Below are positions 14,661 through 21,711 of a stretch of DNA of 64,000 nt, piece after piece. The notes beneath the pieces were generated by a model. It was given only the letters and a program-made list of their open reading frames with translations, was not told the origin of the DNA and ran no database searches. The translations under genes were made by a program, and so were the position numbers. This stretch comes from Gottfriedia sp002574545. Its GTDB lineage: Bacteria > Bacillota > Bacilli > Bacillales > Bacillaceae_G. Each line of letters starts with the position of its first letter. Position 1 is the first letter of the stretch. The stretch lies in the NCBI GenBank assembly GCA_052180195.1, contig CP197469.1. One strand, written 5' to 3'.

Positions 14661-15464
14661 CTATTTAACCTGATTTGAAACTCTGCCGTTGTAACCCATA
14701 TAGTTTGATAGTAAAACAGAGACATCAAGAAGTTTAGGTAATGCAACTTTATTCATGTAATCTTCCTGATATGATATTTCAGTCGCTACGATATTCAATG
14801 CTGCTAATACTTTTCCTGTTCTACCGTAGATCGGTGCAGCGATTGAATGAATACCTTGATGAAATTCTCCACTTGTCATCGAGTAGCCATTTTGACGTAT
14901 TTTTTCTAATTGGTCTATAAACTCTCCAGGCGTTGTTAACGTTTTATCTGTATATGGCGTTAAATTTGTAACTTGGAACAGTTGCATAAGACTTTCCTTT
15001 GGCTCGTATGCAAGAAGTAGCTTTCCATTTGCTGTTGCATGGGCTGGTAGTCTTAAACCAATATTGACATTGACTGCTGATACCCCTCTAACCGGAGCAC
15101 TCCCCACATACACTACTTCATGTCCATCTAAAATTGACAAATGACATGAAGCACCTATTTCATCACGTAATGATTCCATATATGGTTGTGCTATTTCAGG
15201 TACTTTCAAACTATTTATATAACTAAAACCTAATTCAAGAACTTTAGGAGTTAACGAATATTGCTTCGTATTTTCATCCTGTGTTAAGTATCCAATCGAC
15301 TGCAGTGTATAAAGTAATCGATAAGGTACTGTTCTGCTTACCCCTAACTTTTTTGCAATCTCTGAAAGTGACAAACTAGGATGTTCCTCATTAAAAAGCT
15401 TAATAATTTCTAATCCTCTAACTAAAGAATTGGCGCTATATTTTTCTTTTTCTACATTATCCAT
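14661..15464 (-). CDS. IclR-family transcriptional regulator of the aromatic island
   Basis: 267 residues: N-terminal winged helix (about 14-75, LSLSEIAKKLGVSRTVPYRLLYTLQSIGYL) and a C-terminal GAF-like effector domain (about 90-255) with ASCHLSILDGHEVVYVGSAP and LPAHATANGKLLLA, hallmarks of the family. IclR proteins of the PcaR/PobR branch control aromatic catabolism by binding a pathway intermediate. AGGAGAGG precedes the ATG. It is 33 bases after the alpha/beta-hydrolase gene in the same unit. The recurring 17-bp palindrome at the promoters of this unit, the cupin cluster and the MFS gene is the likely operator, which would make it autoregulated. Confidence 0.9.
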   Translation of the reverse strand: MDNVEKEKYSANSLVRGLEIIKLFNEEHPSLSLSEIAKKLGVSRTVPYRLLYTLQSIGYLTQDENTKQYSLTPKVLELGFSYINSLKVPEIAQPYMESLRDEIGASCHLSILDGHEVVYVGSAPVRGVSAVNVNIGLRLPAHATANGKLLLAYEPKESLMQLFQVTNLTPYTDKTLTTPGEFIDQLEKIRQNGYSMTSGEFHQGIHSIAAPIYGRTGKVLAALNIVATEISYQEDYMNKVALPKLLDVSVLLSNYMGYNGRVSNQVK

Positions 15465-15497
15465 CGAGCAAACCTCTCCTAATACATAGATTCAATT

Positions 15498-16304
15498 CTA
15501 TTTTTGACTAATCGGTTGTTTCTTTAAAAAGTTTAACACGGATTGATTAAATAGTTTAGGATCTTCTTGATAGCATAAATGGCCTGTATTTGGTACAATA
15601 ACAAATTCCGAATTCGGAATCAACTCATGAAATATTTGTGATTCACTTACTGGGGTTACTTGATCTAACTCCCCGCACATAACAAGTGTTGGAACAGATA
15701 TTGAAGGAAGAATCTCCATTTGGTTTAAGTTTGATAAAGAGTAGGAAACAGAACGGTAACCAGATAGACGTACTTGTGACATGATACGCTCAGCCTCTTT
15801 TATCACCTCGGCCGATGCATTTGGCGCAAGTAATGCTTTTACTCTTTTTCTTGCTAATTCACTTGGTTGTAGATTTTCAATGGAGTTTAACCTATTTTGA
15901 AGTTTTATCTCGTTTTCTTCTCTACTTAACCCAGCTGCTCCACGTGTTGCATCTGAAATAATTAACGCATCGACCATATGTGGAAAACGGCTCGTAAAAT
16001 CAATTGCAATTGCTGATCCCATTGAATGACCTAGTAAATAGATAGAATCTAGTCCTAGACTATCCAAAAACTCTTTAAGAACATTAGCAAACTCGGAAAA
16101 TTCACGGAACTCCTTTTGTAGATCAGAACTCCCACCATAACCTGGCGCATCCCAAACAATTACTCTATACTGTTCCTTCAATTCACTTAATTGATGCTTC
16201 CATGACTGAGAATTGTTTCCCAATCCATGTAAAATGACAAGTGCTTGTCCTTCACCTGATTCTTTATAATGAATCGATAACTCTTTTAAATGACTTATTG
16301 GCAT
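15498..16304 (-). CDS. Alpha/beta-hydrolase, candidate meta-cleavage product (C-C) hydrolase
   Basis: 268 residues. Catalytic triad Ser94 in LGHSMGSA, Asp214 in CGELDQVTP and His242 in NTGHLCYQEDP; oxyanion-hole HGLGNNSQSW at 26-35. Size and motifs fit the MhpC/BphD group that splits the ring-fission product of extradiol dioxygenases into a dienoate and an acid, and the island otherwise lacks this step. The same fold also covers esterases and enol-lactonases (PcaD), so the assignment rests on context. It is first in the unit with iclR, behind a consensus promoter and an operator copy. GGAGGG precedes the ATG. Confidence 0.75.
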   Translation of the reverse strand: MPISHLKELSIHYKESGEGQALVILHGLGNNSQSWKHQLSELKEQYRVIVWDAPGYGGSSDLQKEFREFSEFANVLKEFLDSLGLDSIYLLGHSMGSAIAIDFTSRFPHMVDALIISDATRGAAGLSREENEIKLQNRLNSIENLQPSELARKRVKALLAPNASAEVIKEAERIMSQVRLSGYRSVSYSLSNLNQMEILPSISVPTLVMCGELDQVTPVSESQIFHELIPNSEFVIVPNTGHLCYQEDPKLFNQSVLNFLKKQPISQK

Positions 16305-16363
16305 CCGTATTACCCTCCACTCTATTTTCGATCTTTCAAAACCTAAATATCAACAAACATAAT

Positions 16364-16380
16364 GTTTTATATAAAAAACA
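16364..16380 (-). promoter_or_regulatory. Putative IclR operator, copy 3 (hydrolase-iclR promoter)
   Basis: GTTTTATATAAAAAACA, followed by the perfect palindrome AAAACATGTTTT (16375-16386). It lies about 15 bases downstream of the -10 box. Confidence 0.65.
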
Positions 16381-16394
16381 TGTTTTCCACTTGA

Positions 16395-16423
16395 ATTATA
16401 GATTTGTCAGAATTTATTGTCAA
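16395..16423 (-). promoter_or_regulatory. Sigma-A promoter of hydrolase-iclR
   Basis: Perfect consensus on the minus strand: TTGACA (16423-16418), 17-base spacer, TATAAT (16400-16395). Such a strong promoter driving a regulator gene suggests tight autorepression. Confidence 0.85.
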
Positions 16424-16508
16424 TAATACTATTTTTTCAAAGGGTTGATAAATACATGATTATACTATCGAAACATAATAACTGGAAAATTTTTCTGCAA
16501 AATCACAA

Positions 16509-16537
16509 TTGACAAACTTTTCTAACTATTTTATCTT
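16509..16537 (+). promoter_or_regulatory. Sigma-A promoter of the MFS transporter gene
   Basis: TTGACA (16509-16514), 17-base spacer, TATCTT (16532-16537). The palindromic operator at 16571-16587 lies downstream in the untranslated leader. Confidence 0.65.
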
Positions 16538-16570
16538 TAAAAGAGTTTCATCGTTAAATTACGAAACAGT

Positions 16571-16587
16571 GTTTTATATTTAAAACA
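16571..16587 (+). promoter_or_regulatory. Putative IclR operator, copy 4 (MFS promoter)
   Basis: GTTTTATATTTAAAACA, directly preceded by GAAACAGTGTTTT (16563-16575), reproducing the composite arrangement seen before the cupin gene. Confidence 0.65.
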
Positions 16588-16757
16588 TTAACACTTTTAT
16601 TGAAAGGAGTGGATCGTTCAAGTTGAGCCAAAGTTAAAACTTGAAGTATCAAAACAGAATACTTGAACTTCAATACCTATTAGGTAAACGTAGTTTCTGC
16701 TTTTTCCTTCCAAATTTTAAACGCTATTACTTGATATTAAAAGGAGAGAGAATTTTA

Positions 16758-18050
16758 ATGCTACATAAACAAAAAAGATGGATTTTTATTGCTTTACCAA
16801 TCTTTTTCTTTTGGTTCTTTGGACAAATTGATAAAGTTGGCATTTCTGTCATACAAACAGACCCAGAGTTTTTGAAAGCACTCGGTATGACTGGTGTTGA
16901 TAAAAATGCAAAAATTGGTCTTCTTTCATTTGTTTTTACGATTGCATATGGGGTTTCGAATCTATTTTGGGGATTCATTATTGATAAGTTTGGTGCGAGA
17001 AAAACGGCCATAGCTGGATTATTTGTTTGGTCTCTTACTATGTTTTCATCTGGTCTCTCCACTACATATGAAGCATTTATTATTAGTAGAATTATTCTTG
17101 GATTTGGGGAAGGGATGATGATTCCTGTTTCGGGGAAATTTATTTCTGCTTGGTTCAACAAACGTGAGCTAGGGCGTGCTCAAGCTTCTTGGCTTACAGG
17201 TAACTATTTAGGACCAGCAATAGGGGCAATTATTTTAGTACTTGTTATTTCATCAATTCACTGGCAAGCTGCCTTCTTTATGCTCGCTGGTTTTAACTTA
17301 TTAATTAATATCCCGATGTTTATTTTTCTTACAAGAAATACACCTGCAGAACATCCTTGGATAAGTAACGAAGAGTTAGCGTTAATTAACCATTCTGATC
17401 CTACAGAAGAAAAAGTTAGCAGTTCGAATGGAAATAAGAATTTTATTCAAGATTATCGTTTTTGGATTGTATGGTTTGGGATGTTAGTCTGCTCTTTCCT
17501 TTTCTTTGGGATCAGCATTTGGTTGCCAACATACTTGATTGAGGCAAAAGGTTTTGAGCGTGAAGGTATGACAAGTATTACTTCTTTATCGTGGTTATTT
17601 GCACTTGGATTTGTTCTCGCATGTGGTTTTCTTGCTGATAAAACAAGACGCCCAAGTCTAATGGCAACAATATTATTTTCACTAACGATACTATTCTTAA
17701 TAACAGCAGTACTTGTTCCAAACCCGATTTTAGCAGGCGTTTGTATGGGGCTAGCTATGGGTTGCCAAGGTGGTGTTTTCCATTTAAGTAATATGTTCTT
17801 AGTAAAATACTCTACACAGGAAACAGCTGGACGGGCTGCAGGATTAATCGGATTTACAAATCTAATGGGTGGTTTTTCTAGTTATATTATGGGATGGTTG
17901 CGTGACTCATCAGGTGGAGACTTCACAACTTCCATTTTTATGCTGATTATTACGGCTCTTTTAGGATTAATCGCTTATTTATTTTCTATTAAGGAAGAAG
18001 CAACAGAACTACGCGCTGTTCCATTACCTCCACAAAAAATTAATGCTTAA
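16758..18050 (+). CDS. MFS transporter, likely aromatic acid / anion uptake
   Basis: 430 residues with 12 predicted membrane helices and a central loop (about 200-225). The signature GFIIDKFGARKTAI between helices 2 and 3 is the MFS motif A (D-x-x-G-x-R/K). The general form fits the anion:cation symporter family, which imports sugar acids and aromatic acids. The frame is open from 16641, but the ATG at 16758 has AAAGGAGAG upstream and starts directly at helix 1. It is divergent from the regulator unit and carries the same operator, so it should import the inducer/substrate of the island. It has its own terminator. Confidence 0.88.
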   Translation: MLHKQKRWIFIALPIFFFWFFGQIDKVGISVIQTDPEFLKALGMTGVDKNAKIGLLSFVFTIAYGVSNLFWGFIIDKFGARKTAIAGLFVWSLTMFSSGLSTTYEAFIISRIILGFGEGMMIPVSGKFISAWFNKRELGRAQASWLTGNYLGPAIGAIILVLVISSIHWQAAFFMLAGFNLLINIPMFIFLTRNTPAEHPWISNEELALINHSDPTEEKVSSSNGNKNFIQDYRFWIVWFGMLVCSFLFFGISIWLPTYLIEAKGFEREGMTSITSLSWLFALGFVLACGFLADKTRRPSLMATILFSLTILFLITAVLVPNPILAGVCMGLAMGCQGGVFHLSNMFLVKYSTQETAGRAAGLIGFTNLMGGFSSYIMGWLRDSSGGDFTTSIFMLIITALLGLIAYLFSIKEEATELRAVPLPPQKINA

Positions 18051-18128
18051 ATCAATTCATTATTTTGAAAACGCTTTAAAGGTATGACCTGGGGGAATTA
18101 CTAACTTTGACTATACTATTTTCATATT

Positions 18129-18177
18129 AAAAAGGCATCTAGTGTCAGGTAACCTGACTTTTTTAGATGCCTTTTTT
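18129..18177 (+). terminator. Terminator of the MFS gene
   Basis: AAAAAGGCATCT pairs with AGATGCCTTTTTT, enclosing an inner GTCAGGT/ACCTGAC helix; T6 tail. Strong rho-independent form. Confidence 0.9.
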
Positions 18178-18198
18178 ACCTTTGTTTCTATGAAAATT

Positions 18199-18247
18199 AA
18201 TAGACGATCACTATCGCAAAATCCTTTCCCTATAGTGATCATCTATT
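18199..18247 (-). terminator. Hairpin after the HlyD-family gene
   Basis: AATAGA-x-GATCACTAT pairs with ATAGTGATC-x-TCTATT (15 pairs, one mismatch), three bases past the stop codon at 18251. The T-run on the minus strand is weak. Confidence 0.6.
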
Positions 18248-18250
18248 CAA

Positions 18251-19501
18251 CTACTTTTTTAAATCAATTTTAGTTCCAGGGCGGACAGTCCAGGAAGGAT
18301 TTTTACCTACTTTGTCCCCTTCCTTTAATCCTTTAAGAATGGCAACATATTTCCCTTGTTTTTGGCCAGTTTTTACATTCTTCTTATAAATAGTTCCTTT
18401 TTTAAGTACATAAACATATTTTGATTTTCCTGACCCTTTAACGCTCGTCGCAGGTACTGCTAACAAATCCTTTGATTGTACTACTATTTCAAGATTTGTT
18501 TCGTAACCAGGATATAGTTTTTCTTGTGAATCTAGTGTTGCTCTAAAAGAGTAATAAGGTATTGCTTCTTTTGTTGATTTCTTATCTTGATTAGTGGAAG
18601 GATTATTCATAGGATAGTTACTTACCTCTGAAATACTTCCTTTCCAGCTCTTATTAGCAACAACTTTTGAACTGACTTTAATTGCTTGGCCTGGTTCAAC
18701 TTTTGCTTTCTCTTTCTCAGTTAGCTTTCCTTCAATTTGGAATGGTTCGTTTGAAGCAATTTGCATTATTGAGATTTGCTGTTTATCTGTTGCTTTAAAA
18801 CCTTGTCCGATACTTTTATTCAAGTTAAGTACTACCCCATCATTATTACTGTTTACAGTTAATGATTCTTGTTGTGCTTTTAGCTGTTCAGCTTCAAGTG
18901 TATATTTTTCTACTTTTAGCTGTGCAGCATTTAGCTCTTCCTTTGCAGAATTAAGTTCAACTTGCAAAGACTGAATCTCCAGTGTATTTGTTGTATTTGT
19001 CACATTACTATCTGGATTAGTTGCATCAGTTGAATTAGATGTTGACGCTAAAATAGCATTTTGAATATCTTTTTCTAATGATGAAATTTGGTCGTTTTTC
19101 TGTGTGACAGTTGTTTCTGCTAGTTTCTTATTTACTTCTGCTTGTCCTATTTCAGCTGCTATAGTTGGATCTTCATAAGAAAAGAGTTTTTGCCCTTTCG
19201 TGACAGTATCACCTTCTTTAACAAAAATCTCATTGATCGAACCTTTTGTTGGATTTACGTAAATTGTTTCCGTATGACTTTGTACAACATGACCAGACAC
19301 AGTTTCAGTTTTCGTAAAACTTTTTACGGTTGGACTGATAAACTGTAATGTTTTAGATTTACTCTTTTTAATTTCTACTACCGCTACGCTAAGAACCACA
19401 GAAACGATTAAAAGAACAATGATCCCCATTACAATAAATTTCTTCTGACGTGGCGTAATTACTCGTTCTTTTTCTTCGTAAATTCTTTTCGCCGTTTCCA
19501 T
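18251..19501 (-). CDS. HlyD/MacA-type efflux periplasmic adaptor (membrane fusion protein)
   Basis: 416 residues. One membrane anchor at about 22-44 after a basic N-terminus, a lipoyl-like half near 70-110 (GSINEIFVKEGDTVTKGQKLFSYED), a coiled-coil hairpin about 115-215 interrupted by a low-complexity Ser/Thr/Asn loop (about 152-172), then the returning lipoyl strand (NNDGVVLNLNKSIGQGF), beta-barrel and membrane-proximal domain ending LKEGDKVGKNPS. In Gram-positives such proteins (YknX-like) work with an ABC ATPase and permease. Neither is adjacent here, so the gene is an orphan. AAGGAAGGGG precedes the ATG. Confidence 0.85.
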   Translation of the reverse strand: METAKRIYEEKERVITPRQKKFIVMGIIVLLIVSVVLSVAVVEIKKSKSKTLQFISPTVKSFTKTETVSGHVVQSHTETIYVNPTKGSINEIFVKEGDTVTKGQKLFSYEDPTIAAEIGQAEVNKKLAETTVTQKNDQISSLEKDIQNAILASTSNSTDATNPDSNVTNTTNTLEIQSLQVELNSAKEELNAAQLKVEKYTLEAEQLKAQQESLTVNSNNDGVVLNLNKSIGQGFKATDKQQISIMQIASNEPFQIEGKLTEKEKAKVEPGQAIKVSSKVVANKSWKGSISEVSNYPMNNPSTNQDKKSTKEAIPYYSFRATLDSQEKLYPGYETNLEIVVQSKDLLAVPATSVKGSGKSKYVYVLKKGTIYKKNVKTGQKQGKYVAILKGLKEGDKVGKNPSWTVRPGTKIDLKK

Positions 19502-20113
19502 AAAACTTTTGCCCCTTCCTTATCTTGCCAAAAACTTATTACGACTTCTCCTATGTCTATTGTCTATTGTTTTAAAAAGGGTTTCAAGGAGATTTTTTAG
19601 AAAATCATAAATATTTAATATCTTTTTTTTAATAAGCCTTTTATTTATCTACTAAAGTATATCCGAGAAGGAAAATTATTTCAGAATATTCTAAATTATA
19701 TTCCGAAAAATAATTTTAGCTTCTATATAATAAGTTTTACTAGAAAGAAAGCCTACTAAGAAAGTCATAGAATCCCTTGATATATCTATGTAATTTCGCA
19801 CATACTTTTTATTAATTTAATTTAAAATTTATATTTTATTAGCTCAATATATACTATTTAAAACATTCATACTATTATTGCATAGTAATATCGAACTATG
19901 TTACAATACAAAAAAATCTTTGAAGAAAAGAATAATTCTCTTACTATTTAAGTCTACTACTATTTTTTATATGCATTAGTAAACGCTTACTTAAATTTGA
20001 GAAATGATAAAACTCTTCCATTGCAAATTGATTAGTTACTACGCACTATTTTAAACAGTGTGTGTTTATTTACTAAAAATACAGATTATTCGTAAAAAAG
20101 GGGGAGTTTTTGG
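19502..20113. other. Intergenic region, 612 bases, no gene seen
   Basis: Divergent control region of the adaptor gene (left) and the amino-acid permease gene (right), very AT-rich. A perfect short palindrome AGAATATTCT lies at 19683-19692 and a cre-like site at 19978-19991. No reading frame with a ribosome binding site was seen. Confidence 0.6.
19978..19991 (+). promoter_or_regulatory. cre-like site upstream of the amino-acid permease gene
   Basis: AGTAAACGCTTACT fits the cre consensus at 12 of 14 positions (both outer bases differ). It is 122 bases before the start codon. Weak evidence for CcpA control. Confidence 0.3.
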
Positions 20114-21532
20114 ATGAATGCTTTTTTCAGGAAAAAGTCGATTGAACAGCTTCAACAGGATGGGGCTAAAAATACCGGACTTAACCGTGTTCTAGGTTTA
20201 TGGCAACTGACTGCCATTGGTTTAGGCGGGATCATTGGTGTAGGTATCTTCGTATTAACCGGTGTAGCAGCAGCTGAACATGCTGGTCCGGCAGTTCTTT
20301 TATCGTTTATTATTGCTGGTTTAGCTAGCGCAGCAGCTGCATTGTGTTATGCAGAATTTGCTGGATTAATACCGGTAGCCGGAAGTGCTTATACTTACAG
20401 CTATGCTGTTTTAGGAGAAGGTACAGCTTGGTTAATCGGGTGGGATTTGTTACTCGAGTATGCTTTAGTTGTTGCAGTAGTAGCCATTGGATGGTCTGGC
20501 TACATGCAAGAGTTTTTATTACAAATGGGAGTTCACCTTCCTGTATGGGCACAAGGTGCACCTGGTACTGGAGCAGGTCACAAAGTTGACTTAATTGCCG
20601 TTTTAGTTAGTCTTGGAATTGCTGGCTTACTTACATTAGGAACTGAAATGGGTTCTAAATTTAATTCATTAATGGTTATCATCAAATTAGGTATTATACT
20701 TTTAGTTATTGGCGTTGGAAGTTTTCATATAAATACAGCTAACTGGCACCCATTCATGCCTTTTGGTTTTCATGGCGTAATGAGTGGTGCAGCTCTAGTA
20801 TTCTTTGCTGTATTCGGATATGACACATTAACTACAGCAGCTGAAGAAGCAAAAAGACCGCAACGTGATTTACCACTTGCAGTTATCATATCATTAGCTG
20901 TCGCTTTATGTTTGTATGTTGCAATGTCACTTATTATTACAGGTATGGCTCCGTATGAAACACTTAATAACGCAGCACCTGTAGCAAAAGCTTTTAGTAA
21001 TATTGGTATGAAGTGGATTACGTTAATCATTTCTGCCGCTGCAATTACAGGGATTCTATCAGTATTGTTCTCATTTATGCTTGCTGGATCACGTATTTGG
21101 TTCTCAATGAGCAGAGATGGTTTATTACCAAAATGGTTTACAAAATTACACCCTAAATATAAAACACCTTATCGTCCTACTTTATTAATTGGTTTAATTA
21201 CAGCTTTTGTAGCTGGTGTTACGCCAATTAACGAAGTTGCAGAACTAGTTAATATCGGAACGTTAACAGCGTTTATTTTAATTTGTTCTTCTATTATTGT
21301 ATTACGTATAAAACGTCCTGATTTAAAAAGAGGATTCAAAACACCATTAGTACCAATTATTCCATTAATTGGAATCGGTTTTTCTGCTTATCTAATCGCT
21401 AGTCTTCCAAGTATTACATTTATTCGTTTTATCGTTTGGATGGCTATAGGACTTCTTGTTTATGGTTTATACGGTAAGAAAAGAAGTACACTTGGAATAA
21501 CAGATAACAATAATAAAACGAAAATAAGTTAA
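20114..21532 (+). CDS. APC-superfamily amino-acid permease (YfnA/CAT-like)
   Basis: 472 residues with 12-13 membrane helices. The first helix holds the substrate-binding motif GLGGIIGVGIFVLTGVAA; further family stretches are SGSAYTYSY-like VAGSAYTYSYAVLGEG, AEEAKRPQRDLP in the loop after helix 6, and SRDGLLPKWFTKLHPKYKTPY before helix 9. It resembles B. subtilis YfnA and other cationic-amino-acid-type transporters. The N-terminal FRKKSIEQLQ segment is also typical. GGGGGAG precedes the ATG. It is monocistronic with a strong terminator. Substrate is not predictable. Confidence 0.88.
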   Translation: MNAFFRKKSIEQLQQDGAKNTGLNRVLGLWQLTAIGLGGIIGVGIFVLTGVAAAEHAGPAVLLSFIIAGLASAAAALCYAEFAGLIPVAGSAYTYSYAVLGEGTAWLIGWDLLLEYALVVAVVAIGWSGYMQEFLLQMGVHLPVWAQGAPGTGAGHKVDLIAVLVSLGIAGLLTLGTEMGSKFNSLMVIIKLGIILLVIGVGSFHINTANWHPFMPFGFHGVMSGAALVFFAVFGYDTLTTAAEEAKRPQRDLPLAVIISLAVALCLYVAMSLIITGMAPYETLNNAAPVAKAFSNIGMKWITLIISAAAITGILSVLFSFMLAGSRIWFSMSRDGLLPKWFTKLHPKYKTPYRPTLLIGLITAFVAGVTPINEVAELVNIGTLTAFILICSSIIVLRIKRPDLKRGFKTPLVPIIPLIGIGFSAYLIASLPSITFIRFIVWMAIGLLVYGLYGKKRSTLGITDNNNKTKIS

Positions 21533-21541
21533 AGTAGTATT

Positions 21542-21581
21542 AAAAAGTCACAAGGAAATTGGTTTTCCTTGTGGCTTTTTT
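21542..21581 (+). terminator. Terminator of the amino-acid permease gene
   Basis: AAAAAG-x-CACAAGGAAA pairs with TTTCCTTGTG-x-CTTTTTT; about 16 pairs and a T6 tail, ten bases past the stop. Confidence 0.9.
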
Positions 21582-21629
21582 ATGAGAAACCACCCAGAAA
21601 AATAGGATGTGTTCCCACTTTTACATATT

Positions 21630-21672
21630 AAAAAAAGCACGTATCCGATTTTTTAAATCGAATACGTGCTAA
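21630..21672 (-). terminator. Terminator of the subtilisin-family protease gene
   Basis: AGCACGTAT-x-CGATTT pairs with AAATCG-x-ATACGTGCT; on the minus strand it is followed by T7. It lies about 40 bases after the protease stop codon. Confidence 0.9.
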
Positions 21673-21711
21673 AAATTTTTCTAAATCTAGTAAGCTATTA
21701 AATCAAAAATC

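Noticed and set aside
16727..17161. 144-codon open frame on the minus strand
   Set aside because: Antisense to the MFS transporter; it encodes no recognisable protein and would read across the transporter start region.
5341..18050. Integrative element or plasmid origin for the aromatic island
   Set aside because: No integrase, transposase, terminal repeats or tRNA target were seen, and base composition looks like the neighbours.
18066..18079. cre-like sequence TGAAAACGCTTTAA (13 of 14)
   Set aside because: It is in the 3' untranslated region of the MFS gene, downstream of all promoters, so a role in initiation is unlikely.
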